Source: Chitinophagales bacterium (GTDB lineage Bacteria; Bacteroidota; Bacteroidia; Chitinophagales; JADIYW01). Taken from it: a stretch of 64,000 bases of DNA. Shown here piece after piece: positions 44,888-54,075 of the stretch (the first letter of the stretch is position 1; each line of letters starts with the position of its first letter). The DNA lies in the NCBI GenBank assembly GCA_020636535.1, contig JACJXT010000012.1, forward strand, positions 310,001-374,000, given 5' to 3'. The notes beneath the pieces were generated by a model. The model was not told where the DNA came from, did no database searches, and worked only from the letters and a program-made list of their open reading frames with translations. The translations under genes were made by a program, and so were the position numbers.

Positions 44888-46219
44888 ATGAGAAAAAAAA
44901 TATTTATAATAAGTATATTGTTTTATTTTGTAGGAAATGTTACTGCTCAAGAACTTTTTAATCTACAACAATGTATAGATTACGCTTTAAAAAATAGTGT
45001 AACTGTAAAAATGGCCGCTAATGATGTAGCTGTTGCTTATGCTAAGAAAAGAGAAGGACAGTCGGCTTATTTACCACAAATAAATGCACAAGTAAAATGG
45101 GATGATAATCTTAAATTGCAATCTACTGCATTTCCTGCTATGGATTTTGGTGGCGTTAGTATTCCTGGACAAACGCTACAAATTGGTAATAAATACAACA
45201 CTACTGCTGGTATAGAATTAAATCAAATGATTTTCAATTGGTCATATATTCAAGGTATTAAAGCAATACAACCAGGTTATGAGTTGGCTCAAATGAAAAA
45301 ACAACAAACAGAACAAGACCTAATCTACAATGTTGCTGTTGCTTACTACAATATTTTGGTAATTAATGAAAACGAAAAACTAATTCTACAAAATGAAGAA
45401 AGATTAGCTAAAACGCTACCTATTATTAAGTTGCAAAAAGACAAAGGCGTTATTCGTCAAGTAGATGTAGATAAAGTTCAAGTAAATTATAACAATGTAC
45501 TGATTCAAAAAGATATTTTATCAACAAAAAAAGATATTGCTTATAATAATTTAAAATATACAATAGGAATGCCATTAACTGATGATATTGCTATTGACTC
45601 TACGGTTACTACGGCAAATGCAATTAAAGCAAATTATGGAGATACAGCAAATGTAAAAAACAGAATAGAATTACAAATGATAAGAAAAAATATCTACTTA
45701 CAAAATATTCTATCTAAAAGAATTTCTGCAGGATATATGCCACAATTATCATTCTATACAAGATATGCAGCTAATTCATTTGGCGATAAGTTTGTAAATT
45801 CATTCAATAATTGGCACGATTTTGCAGCAATAGGCATTAGTTTAGATATTCCAATTTTCGATGGATTAAGAACCAAGTCATCACTACAACAAGCAAAGCT
45901 AAATATTGCTACAATGAAAGAAGACTTGATACAAAAAGAGCAAGCCATGCAGTTGCAACTACTTAATGCCAACACACAATTGCAAAATGCAGAGCAAAAC
46001 TTAACGATAAACAGAAACAACATCGACTTAGCTAAAAATGTATTAGATGTTGCTACACTACAATACCAAAAAGGTACAATTAGTTATACCGATTGGATGG
46101 CAAGCGATTATTCTTATAGAGAAGCAGAACAAAACTATTTAAATACACTAGTACAGTTTATACAATCTAAGCTAGAAGTTGATAGAGCAAACAATAATAT
46201 TGAATCATATAAACAATAA
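44888..46219 (+). CDS. TolC family outer-membrane efflux protein
   Basis: 443 residues from ATG 44888. Signal peptide (about 1-20, ending VTAQ), then two repeats of long helices with ELFNLQQCIDYALKNS typical of the family. It forms the outer-membrane channel of the tripartite pump encoded by the next two genes. I preferred 44888 over an in-frame ATG at 44822 because the latter would put the signal peptide internally and overlap the TetR gene. Confidence 0.9.
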   Translation: MRKKIFIISILFYFVGNVTAQELFNLQQCIDYALKNSVTVKMAANDVAVAYAKKREGQSAYLPQINAQVKWDDNLKLQSTAFPAMDFGGVSIPGQTLQIGNKYNTTAGIELNQMIFNWSYIQGIKAIQPGYELAQMKKQQTEQDLIYNVAVAYYNILVINENEKLILQNEERLAKTLPIIKLQKDKGVIRQVDVDKVQVNYNNVLIQKDILSTKKDIAYNNLKYTIGMPLTDDIAIDSTVTTANAIKANYGDTANVKNRIELQMIRKNIYLQNILSKRISAGYMPQLSFYTRYAANSFGDKFVNSFNNWHDFAAIGISLDIPIFDGLRTKSSLQQAKLNIATMKEDLIQKEQAMQLQLLNANTQLQNAEQNLTINRNNIDLAKNVLDVATLQYQKGTISYTDWMASDYSYREAEQNYLNTLVQFIQSKLEVDRANNNIESYKQ

Positions 46220-46225
46220 TAAAGA

Positions 46226-47281
46226 ATGAAGAGTAAAATTATAATAGGTGTCGTTGTTTTAGCACTACTTGGTGCTACAGTTTACAAACTGTCTCAAAAC
46301 AAAAAAGTAATCGATAAAAACGAAACACCAATTGATAGATCAAACATACCAGTTTCTGTAACTGTTGCTAAAGCAGAATATATGCCTGTAAGTACAGATT
46401 ATGCTATTCCTGCAACACTCGATATCAATAATAGTGGAACTATTACAGCAACACAACCTGGTAAATTAATTAGCTTTAAGGTAGAAGTTGGTCAGCATGT
46501 TTCTAAAGGACAACTAATTGGTAAAATTGATTCTAAGCAAAGAGAAATTGGTATTAAATCATACGATGTTACATTACAAAAACTACAAGATGATTTAAAA
46601 CGAACTCAAGAGTTAATCGCTGGAGATGCTGCACCTGCTAATGCTGTAGATGATATTAAATACAATATCGAAACTACCAAAATTCAAAAAGAAAATATGC
46701 AACAACAAATTGCAGACAATAATATTTATGCACCAATAAGTGGAATTATTGTTCAAAAAAATGCTAATGCAGGCGAGTTTGCAAATCCAGGTACACCATT
46801 AGCTACTATTATGGATGTATCGCTTTTAAAAGCGGTAGTGTTTGTTGGAGAAGACAATGTATACGAATTAAAACTTGGACAAAAAGCTCAAATTTCTTCT
46901 TCAATATTTCCAGGTAAGTTAGTTACAGGTACTATCAAATACATCAGTCCAAAAGGCGATGAAAATCACAACTATAAAGTAGAAGTAGTAATACCAAACA
47001 GTGGTTATAAAGCAGGAACTTATGTTTCAGTAAAATTCAATTTCAAAAAACCAGCTGCTGCATTACAAATTCCAAAAAATGCATTAGTAGAAGGTATAAA
47101 AGATCCGTATGTATTTGTAGTAAAAGACAATAAATCAATTATAAGAAAAGTACAATTAGGCGAAGAAAATGGAGAAAACATTATTGTAATAGGTGGTTTA
47201 ATTCCTGGAGAACAAGTAGTTATTTCAGGTCAAATTAATCTAAGCGAAAACTCTAATGTTAAGATTATAAACCCAAAATAA
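46226..47281 (+). CDS. RND efflux periplasmic adaptor subunit
   Basis: 351 residues. N-terminal membrane anchor (about 5-22), lipoyl-type segment TATQPGKLISFKVEVGQHVSKGQLIGKIDS, a helical hairpin, the second half-motif IYAPISGIIVQKNANAGEFANPGTPLATIMD, then beta-barrel and membrane-proximal domains. It bridges the RND pump and the TolC-like channel. Starts 6 nt after the TolC-like stop. Confidence 0.92.
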   Translation: MKSKIIIGVVVLALLGATVYKLSQNKKVIDKNETPIDRSNIPVSVTVAKAEYMPVSTDYAIPATLDINNSGTITATQPGKLISFKVEVGQHVSKGQLIGKIDSKQREIGIKSYDVTLQKLQDDLKRTQELIAGDAAPANAVDDIKYNIETTKIQKENMQQQIADNNIYAPISGIIVQKNANAGEFANPGTPLATIMDVSLLKAVVFVGEDNVYELKLGQKAQISSSIFPGKLVTGTIKYISPKGDENHNYKVEVVIPNSGYKAGTYVSVKFNFKKPAAALQIPKNALVEGIKDPYVFVVKDNKSIIRKVQLGEENGENIIVIGGLIPGEQVVISGQINLSENSNVKIINPK

Positions 47282-47287
47282 AACAAA

Positions 47288-50200
47288 ATGTCTATTACCG
47301 AATTAGCAATAAAACGACCATTACTAATACTTGTTATATTTACAGTATTAATACTTTTTGGAATTATAGGATATTCTAACTTAAATTATAATTTACTACC
47401 TAAGTTTGAAGCACCTATTCTTTCTATCCAAACGGTTTATAGAGGAGCATCATCTGAAGAAGTACAAAATAATGTAACTAAAAAAATAGAAGATGCCGTT
47501 TCTTCTATAGAAGGTGTTGATATTGTGTCTTCTACTTCTCAAGAAAATGTTTCGGTTGTAGTGTTGCAACTAAAGCAAAAAACAGATGTTACACAAGCAC
47601 AACAAGATGCTGAAAGAAAAATAAATAATATATCTAATGAATTACCTGAAGATGTAGACAGACCAATCATTTCTAAATTTAGTTCTAGCGATATTCCTGT
47701 ACTTAAACTAACAGCATTTGGTAATGTTAGCGATGAAGAACTATACGATTTTGTTGATTTGACTATAAAACCAATTCTCTTAAACACTAAAGGTGTAGGA
47801 CAAGTAAACTTAATTGGTGGTTCTAAAAGAGAAATTAAAGTCAACCTAGATAATGATAAACTACAAGCTTATAATCTATCTTCTGCACAAGTAAGTCAGG
47901 TAATTATGGCAAGTAATATGTCTTATCCTGCTGGTGCAATTGAAGATAATAACAATCGATTTACGATTAGACTAGATGCAAATTTAGGCAGTGTAGACCA
48001 ACTCAATAATTTAATTATTAGAGAAAACAGAGATGGTAGTAGATTATTATTAAGAGATGTTGCTAGTGTTAGTGATGCCATTGCAGAACCAACATCTATT
48101 AACCGTATTAATGGTAATGTAGGTTTAGGTATGGAAATATCTAAACAAACAGATGCCAATGCAGTTGAAGTAAGTACTGCAGTTAAAGCTCAGTTAGATA
48201 CTTTAGTTAGTCAATATAAAGACAAAGGTTTTAATTACGAAGTGGCTATCGACCAATCTACTTATACCGTAGAATCTGCAAATGCAGTAACACACGATTT
48301 ATTCTTAGCTGTGTTTATTGTAGCTGCTGTAATGTTAGTTTTCTTACATAGTTTTAGAAGTTCTATGTTTGTACTAGTAGCATTGCCTTCTGCTATGATA
48401 CCAACTTTCTTATTAATGTATTTAATGGGATTTTCACTCAACTTAATGACCTTACTAGCACTTTCATTAGTAGTAGGTATTTTGGTAGATGATAGTATCG
48501 TAATCTTAGAAAATATTTTCCGACATATGGAAATGGGAAAAGACAAGGTAAAAGCATCTATCGAAGGTCGTAGCGAAATTGGATTTACAGCAGTTGCCAT
48601 AACTTTAGTGGATGTCGTAGTATTTGTTCCATTATCATTAGCTGGTGGATTAATTGGAAATATATTAAGAGAGTTTGCTCTAGTCGTTGTGTTTTCTACC
48701 TTAATGAGTTTATTTGTTTCTTTTACACTTACACCTTTATTAGCTTCTCGTTGGGCAAAATTACCACACCTTAGTAAAGACAGTTTATGGGGAAGAATTA
48801 ATCTTGGATTTGAAAGCATGATTGATAAACTAATTGATGCTTACGGAAAAGTATTAAATTGGGTATTAGGTCATAAACGCTATGTAATTACAGGAGTGAT
48901 TCTTTTGTTTGTTGGAGCTGGTTCTATTGGTGCACTTGGATTTATTGGTAGCTCTTTTGCTGGTAGTGGAGATAGAGGCGAGTTTAGTTTAATTGTAGAG
49001 TTAGAACCACAAGCTACTTTGTTTCAAACCAATAAAGTTACACAACAAATTGAAAAAACACTATTAAAACATCCAGAGGTAGTTAGAGTGTTTACCAAAG
49101 TTGGTGCTGTTGGTACGCAAATGGGAGAAAGTATCTCTACACCAAATCAAGCAGATATTACAGTTTCACTTACCGACAAACGAGAAAGAGTAAAATCTAC
49201 AGATGAAATTGGTAAAGAATTGCGTGATGAGTTAGATCAAATTCCAGGAATTAAATTTTCTATTAAACCTACAAGTGTTACAGGTAATAATCAACCACAA
49301 ATACAAATTGTAGCAATGGGTTCAGACTACGATGAACTTTGGGTTGCTGCTCAAAAAATTCATGATATTGTAAAAGAAACACCAGGAACTGACTATGTTG
49401 AGTATAGTACTAAATCGCCTAAAACAGAAATTCAAATTAAACTAGATAGAGATAAAGTTGCCAAAATGGGATTAACAATTCCTGCAGTTGGTGCTGCTAT
49501 TCAAATTGCTTTTAGAGGAAATGACAATGCTAAGTTTAAAGAGCAAGGAGAAGAATATCCAATCAATATTGTTTATGATGAAGCCGATAAAAAAGATATT
49601 GCTAGTCTAGCCAATACCATTATTCAAACACCAACTGGTGGAATAATTCGTTTAAGTGATGTTGCAAATATTGAAGAAGTACAAGGACAAGCTATCTTAG
49701 AAAGATACAATAGATTAAATTCAGTACAAGTATTAGCATCTACTGTTGGTCGTCCTACTGGTACAGTTACTGCAGATATTCGTGAAAAAATTGATAAAGC
49801 TAATTTACCAGCAACCGTAAAAGTAGATTATTTGGGTGAAGAAAAAAATCAACAAGAATCTTTTGGTAGCTTAGGTTATGCTATGTTAATTGGTATAGTA
49901 TTGGTATATCTAATTATGGTAGCACTATATGAAAGTGTAGTTTATCCTTTTGTGGTATTATTCTCTATTCCAGTTGCCTTAATTGGTTCAATTTTAGCAC
50001 TAGCACTAACAATGGAAAGCTTAAGTATTTTTGGCTTTATTGGTTTTATTATGCTAATGGGACTCGTTGCCAAAAATGGTATTCTAATTGTCGATTTTGC
50101 CAATCATTTAAAAGAGAGAGGTTACGCACTTAAAGATGCACTGATTGAAGCAGGTAGAGAAAGGTTACGACCAATATTAATGACCACTTTAGCAATGGTA

Positions 50201-50404
50201 TTTGGTATGTTGCCAATTGCCTTATCAAATGGACCAGGTTCCGAGTTTAAACGCTCTATGGCTTGGGTTATTATTGGTGGATTAACAAGTTCTTTACTAT
50301 TAACCTTAATTGTAGTACCAACTGTTTTTTATTTAGTAGATAGATTAAAAGAAAAAATATCAGGAAAAAAACAAGCTAACAATGCAGTATTAGAGGTTGA
50401 ATAA
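47288..50404 (+). CDS. RND superfamily multidrug efflux permease (HAE1-like)
   Basis: 1038 residues, about 12 membrane helices and two large periplasmic loops. Family signatures: MSITELAIKRPLLILVIFTVLILFGIIGY at the start, the proton-relay pair in LSLVVGILVDDSIVILENI (TM4), and the relay Lys in GLVAKNGILIVDFANHLKERG (TM10). Proton-driven export of drugs, detergents or lipids; substrates cannot be told from sequence. Last gene of the operon, followed by a strong terminator. Confidence 0.94.
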   Translation: MSITELAIKRPLLILVIFTVLILFGIIGYSNLNYNLLPKFEAPILSIQTVYRGASSEEVQNNVTKKIEDAVSSIEGVDIVSSTSQENVSVVVLQLKQKTDVTQAQQDAERKINNISNELPEDVDRPIISKFSSSDIPVLKLTAFGNVSDEELYDFVDLTIKPILLNTKGVGQVNLIGGSKREIKVNLDNDKLQAYNLSSAQVSQVIMASNMSYPAGAIEDNNNRFTIRLDANLGSVDQLNNLIIRENRDGSRLLLRDVASVSDAIAEPTSINRINGNVGLGMEISKQTDANAVEVSTAVKAQLDTLVSQYKDKGFNYEVAIDQSTYTVESANAVTHDLFLAVFIVAAVMLVFLHSFRSSMFVLVALPSAMIPTFLLMYLMGFSLNLMTLLALSLVVGILVDDSIVILENIFRHMEMGKDKVKASIEGRSEIGFTAVAITLVDVVVFVPLSLAGGLIGNILREFALVVVFSTLMSLFVSFTLTPLLASRWAKLPHLSKDSLWGRINLGFESMIDKLIDAYGKVLNWVLGHKRYVITGVILLFVGAGSIGALGFIGSSFAGSGDRGEFSLIVELEPQATLFQTNKVTQQIEKTLLKHPEVVRVFTKVGAVGTQMGESISTPNQADITVSLTDKRERVKSTDEIGKELRDELDQIPGIKFSIKPTSVTGNNQPQIQIVAMGSDYDELWVAAQKIHDIVKETPGTDYVEYSTKSPKTEIQIKLDRDKVAKMGLTIPAVGAAIQIAFRGNDNAKFKEQGEEYPINIVYDEADKKDIASLANTIIQTPTGGIIRLSDVANIEEVQGQAILERYNRLNSVQVLASTVGRPTGTVTADIREKIDKANLPATVKVDYLGEEKNQQESFGSLGYAMLIGIVLVYLIMVALYESVVYPFVVLFSIPVALIGSILALALTMESLSIFGFIGFIMLMGLVAKNGILIVDFANHLKERGYALKDALIEAGRERLRPILMTTLAMVFGMLPIALSNGPGSEFKRSMAWVIIGGLTSSLLLTLIVVPTVFYLVDRLKEKISGKKQANNAVLEVE

Positions 50405-50449
50405 ATAAAGTATTTAATAAGTCGGAGATATAAAAACTGCCTTATTTTG

Positions 50450-50483
50450 GAGCATTTGCTATGATAGTAAATGCTCTTTTTTT
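50450..50483 (+). terminator. Intrinsic terminator of the efflux operon
   Basis: GAGCATTTGCTA (50450-50461) pairs with TAGTAAATGCTC (50465-50476), one G-U pair, 3-nt loop, followed by seven T. Confidence 0.88.
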
Positions 50484-50744
50484 ATACGGTATTTATTTGT
50501 TGGACTCAAGAGTCATAGCCAAAAGTTTATGGCGAATATTTTAACGCAGAAGTCAGCGAAAAAATGCAAAAGAATAAAACTGTTGTGAATGCTAATTAGC
50601 ATTAGACCTATTTAAGCTGAGTTATGGATTAAGTTTTTCATAATTAATTAATAATCAATGTGTTTATTGCGAAATTTTGAGAGGAACGAACAAAATTGTG
50701 ACAATCTCAAACTATGAACTGCTATAAAGTAGATTACCTCATAC
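50484..50744. repeat. Spacer with a MITE-like repeat copy before the IS256 element
   Basis: No gene. 50498-50605 matches the 10231-10354 repeat: CATAGCCAAAAG, then GAAGTCAGC, AAAATGCAAAAGAATAAA and GAATGCTAATTAGCAT at the end. The remaining DNA up to 50744 carries GAGAGGAACGAAC and GACAATCTC, short arms partly similar to text near 30993. Nothing else is recognised. Confidence 0.55.
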
Positions 50745-52058
50745 TGTCCCAAAAAGTGTGTCTAATAGATAAAAAAAGGTTTCCCACAATTAACTTTGTT
50801 AATAACAACAACAACAAAATTTAATTAAGATGGAAAACCAAATCAAACCTACAAAAGAGCAATTAGAAAAAGCAATTAATTTACATTTAAGTGAACCAAA
50901 TGGAATTAATGAGTTATTTAGCATGGTCATCAATGGACTAATGCTAAGCGAAAGACAACATTTTTTAGGCGAAGAACTAAGTAGTAAGAACAAAGGCAAT
51001 GGCTATCGATCGTTAAAAAAATCAGGCATGGGTAATCAATTAGAACTTAGAGTTCCACGCGACCGATTAGGGATGTTTAAGCCATTAATCTTAGGCATAT
51101 TAGAACAACAAGAAGAACGGATAAAAGACCTAAGTTTTGCCTTATATGGAAAAGGATTAACCACAAGACAAATCAATGAAATACTGGTAGATATTTACGG
51201 AACCAATTATAGCAAATCAAGTATTTCTCGTATAAATACAGAATTTGCATCGATAGTAAAACAATGGCAACAAAGACCATTAGACCAATATTATCCTGTA
51301 ATATTTATAGATGCTACACATCAAAAAGTAAGAAGAGATACAGTAAGTACCGAAGCATTTTATGTAATCTTAGGACTAAAAGCTGACTTCACAAGAGAAG
51401 TACTCGGCATTACTAACTTTCCTACAGAACATGCTAGTGGCTGGACAGAATGCTTAGAAACACTTAAACAAAGAGGCGTAGAACAAGTAGACTTATTTGT
51501 AAGTGATGATTTAACTGGACTAGATAGCAGTATTTCAAAATGCTTTAAAAACAGTAAACATCAAAAATGTATATTACACTTTCAAAGGCAACTAAGCAAA
51601 AATATAAGAGTTAGCGATAGAACTGAATTTTGCAACCAAGTAAAAGCAGTATTTAATCCAGACGATCAATACTATACTGTAGAACAAGGCATAGAACAAC
51701 TAAAGCAAGTACTCAATAAATGGATAAAAAAATATCCTAAATTACAGTATACTTACCAAAGAGATGACTTAGCATTGTTATTTACTTACCTTAGATATGA
51801 CTATAGAATAAGGCGTATGATATATACTACCAATTGGATAGAACGACTCAATAAATCCTTTAAAAGAACACTTAAAATAAGGAATGCTTTACCCAGTATA
51901 GATGCAACTTTAACACTTATGGGATATGTTGCTATGGAAATGGAAAATAAAACATATAAATATCCAGTAAGAAATTTTAAATTTGAAACAACTTTTAATA
52001 TAATATGACAAAGTTAACAGTGGAAAACCTTCACATCACAGACACACTAATTGGGACA
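50745..52058 (+). mobile_element. IS256-family insertion sequence
   Basis: One transposase gene between terminal inverted repeats TGTCCCAAAAAGTGTGTCT (50745-50763) and AGACACACTAATTGGGACA (52040-52058), 17 of 19 matched. Weaker inverted similarity (AAGGTTTyCCAC...TTAACTTTG) extends the repeats inward almost to the coding region on both sides. No target duplication is evident in the bases immediately outside. Length and single gene fit the family. Confidence 0.85.
50830..52008 (+). CDS. IS256-family DDE transposase
   Basis: 392 residues. N-terminal region MLSERQHFLGEELSSKNKGNGYRSLKK, then GLTTRQINEILVDIYG (HTH-like). DDE catalytic residues: Asp in YPVIFIDATHQKVRR, Asp in LFVSDDLTGLDSSI, Glu in NWIERLNKSFKR. 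The conserved CILHFQRQLSKNI (C/H motif) is also present. Full length and uninterrupted, so the element may still be active. Confidence 0.94.
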   Translation: MENQIKPTKEQLEKAINLHLSEPNGINELFSMVINGLMLSERQHFLGEELSSKNKGNGYRSLKKSGMGNQLELRVPRDRLGMFKPLILGILEQQEERIKDLSFALYGKGLTTRQINEILVDIYGTNYSKSSISRINTEFASIVKQWQQRPLDQYYPVIFIDATHQKVRRDTVSTEAFYVILGLKADFTREVLGITNFPTEHASGWTECLETLKQRGVEQVDLFVSDDLTGLDSSISKCFKNSKHQKCILHFQRQLSKNIRVSDRTEFCNQVKAVFNPDDQYYTVEQGIEQLKQVLNKWIKKYPKLQYTYQRDDLALLFTYLRYDYRIRRMIYTTNWIERLNKSFKRTLKIRNALPSIDATLTLMGYVAMEMENKTYKYPVRNFKFETTFNII

Positions 52059-52304
52059 CTACCGATTACACCTGTCTCTACCTGTCGGCAGACATGGTGT
52101 CGAACAGGTAGACTTCGCTTCTTTCATCCACTCGTAAAGACGAAAGGTTATTTTGGTTATTGCGTTTTGTTAATTTGCTTAAACCGAACTCAGGTTAATA
52201 ATTTATTCACTCGAGTGTAAACTACTAATTGCTTTCTTAAATTCTTTGGAATAAAAATTATTCATATTTTAAATATCATATTAAAATAATATATTATTAA
52301 TTGC
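52059..52304. repeat. Spacer with REP-like inverted arms downstream of the IS
   Basis: TACCTGT (52079-52085) and ACAGGTA (52104-52110) are inverted arms around CGGCAGACATGG, followed by GACTTCGC, resembling the modules at 10640 and 59710. A short open frame across this region and the IS end is not coding. The rest is AT-rich with nothing recognised. Confidence 0.45.
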
Positions 52305-53201
52305 CTAAACAACATTTTTTATATTTTTTCCACTTCCACACGGACAGAGTTCGTTTCTTCCTATTTTTTTTGTTTCTCTAACAAATGGTTCTTGTTTAGT
52401 AAAGTAATCATCATTATTATAAAAAAAATTATTTTCTGTTGAGTTTCTATTTTCAAAAGCAATTAAATCTTCATTTAGTTTATAAACCGAAACAAGCTCT
52501 CTTTCCTCTTCTGTGACTTTTAAGAAGTCTTCATATTTTCCATAAACCATATAATCGATATAATTATTATCATATAACTTTTTAATTAATACTTTTTGTT
52601 GTTCATTAGGATTGGCTATGTAGTTTATAAAAAAAGCAAAATAAGTATGGTCAATAATATTACTATCTTCATCTAAATTAGCGTAAAACTCCAATAATTC
52701 TGTCCAATAGTTTGAAATGAGTGTTCTTTTATCTTCGTTTTTTAAATATAACTGATAAATAGCTAAGGCGATTTCTTCTTTATTAAAAGTATCTATTTCT
52801 TTTTCTGTTTTTAGAAGAGCAACTAATTGATGAATATCATCATAAGCAAAAAAGTAAACGATATTCCAAAGATATTTACAAACTGTATCGCCAAACCAAA
52901 AATCCATTTTTTCATCTTCCCAATGTATAATATCAAAAACTATATCTAATTGATTTTTAGCTTCTATTTCTTTAAGTATAAACAAGGCATATAAAAGTAA
53001 GTTATATGATATTTCATCAAAATCAACTTCACTACCAAATAAAGAATTACAAAAATGAATAGTTGTTCTTAAATCTTCAATTAAACTTTCAAGAGGTAAA
53101 CTTAAAATGTTATTGAGTTCATCATTTGTAAGTGTTTTATTAAAATATATTTTTTCTAAAATAGTGTGATTTAGTTTTGGTATGTTTATTTTTTGTTCCA
53201 T
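52305..53201 (-). CDS. Helical protein with a C-terminal SEC-C motif cut by a frameshift
   Basis: 298 residues, acidic and helical, no signal. The C-terminus is KKIGRNELCPCGSGKNIKNVV: the SEC-C zinc motif is correct up to CPCGSGK, then diverges and stops. Adding one A in the A6 run (52324-52329 on the plus strand as T) gives GKKYKKCCLGN with the second Cys pair and a stop at 52297. So the natural protein probably has a full SEC-C. The N-terminal region is not recognised. It starts one base after the GNAT gene stop. Confidence 0.68.
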   Translation of the reverse strand: MEQKINIPKLNHTILEKIYFNKTLTNDELNNILSLPLESLIEDLRTTIHFCNSLFGSEVDFDEISYNLLLYALFILKEIEAKNQLDIVFDIIHWEDEKMDFWFGDTVCKYLWNIVYFFAYDDIHQLVALLKTEKEIDTFNKEEIALAIYQLYLKNEDKRTLISNYWTELLEFYANLDEDSNIIDHTYFAFFINYIANPNEQQKVLIKKLYDNNYIDYMVYGKYEDFLKVTEEERELVSVYKLNEDLIAFENRNSTENNFFYNNDDYFTKQEPFVRETKKIGRNELCPCGSGKNIKNVV

Positions 53202-53202
53202 A

Positions 53203-53697
53203 TTATTTTAATATTTTTCCCATATAATATTCATCATAAAAAATATCATTCATTAAAATCGCTCTTTTTCTTGTGCCTTCAATTTCAAAACCTATGCGTT
53301 GGTATAATTTAATAGCTCTTGTATTGTGCTTCATTACTGTTAATTCTAGTCTAGAAATATTATTTACTATACACCATTGTTCTGCTTTTTGCATTAATTG
53401 AGTAGCTATACCTTTACTAGAAAATTTTTGTAGTACACCAATGGCAATACTAGCACAATGATTTATTTTATTAAGCATACTTCTTTGTATTAATATGAAT
53501 CCAACTAAAATATTATCTACTTCAAAAGCAAAAATACTTCCTGTTTTGTTTATTGCTTCCATTCTGTTCGACATTTCTTCTACTGTAGTATTGCGTTCAC
53601 CTTGCTCGTACAACATAAATGTAGTTTCATCATCTAATGCTAATAATAATTGTAGAAATACTTCAGCATCATCTTTATTTAGTTGTTTGATGTTCAT
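53203..53697 (-). CDS. GNAT-family N-acetyltransferase
   Basis: 164 residues. Acetyl-CoA motif in ASIAIGVLQKFSSKGIATQLMQKAEQWC (motif A, R/Q-x-x-G-x-G/A degenerate as QKFSSKGIA) and the C-terminal RIGFEIEGTRKRAILMNDIFYDEYYMGKIL, as in RimJ/RimL-like enzymes acting on amino groups of proteins or small molecules. Substrate unknown. Upstream of the SEC-C gene, one base apart, so co-transcribed. Confidence 0.85.
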   Translation of the reverse strand: MNIKQLNKDDAEVFLQLLLALDDETTFMLYEQGERNTTVEEMSNRMEAINKTGSIFAFEVDNILVGFILIQRSMLNKINHCASIAIGVLQKFSSKGIATQLMQKAEQWCIVNNISRLELTVMKHNTRAIKLYQRIGFEIEGTRKRAILMNDIFYDEYYMGKILK

Positions 53698-53709
53698 ATA
53701 AATAATAAA

Positions 53710-54018
53710 TTATTTTATTAGATTTCCAGTATTATCATAAACTAAATCGAATGAAGTAAACTGAATAATATATTCATTTCCTTTCTCAAAAGCATTATAA
53801 ACAATTTTATTGCTATCTAGATAGTTTAGCATTTCTGTTTTGTTTAAACCTTCTGATAGTAATTTTTGTAATTCGGTTAAGTCGTTTTTGTAAGCTTCGC
53901 AACTGTCTTTGTAATAACTATGTCCAACAGCAGTATCCATTTTATTATGAATCCAAAATAAATTAGTTAAAAACAAGAAAACCAAAGTTATCCAAAAAAG
54001 TATTTTATATATTTTCAT
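53710..54018 (-). CDS. Small membrane-anchored protein of unknown function
   Basis: 102 residues with one N-terminal membrane helix (about 5-24) and a soluble, charged remainder with one Cys (SCEAYKND). No domain recognised. Same strand and 12 nt before the GNAT gene, so possibly in one operon with it and the SEC-C gene. Confidence 0.5.
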   Translation of the reverse strand: MKIYKILFWITLVFLFLTNLFWIHNKMDTAVGHSYYKDSCEAYKNDLTELQKLLSEGLNKTEMLNYLDSNKIVYNAFEKGNEYIIQFTSFDLVYDNTGNLIK

Positions 54019-54075
54019 AGTTTTGCTTTGTATAAAATTACAAAACTATTTATTAGTTGATATATTTTGTTACAC

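Noticed and set aside
50736..52067. Target-site duplication flanking the IS256 element.
   Set aside because: Bases directly outside the inverted repeats do not match; a shared GATTAC nearby is not at the required position.
52005..52220. Short open frame after the IS256 transposase.
   Set aside because: It reads across the IS inverted repeat and a REP-like repeat and has no protein-like features.
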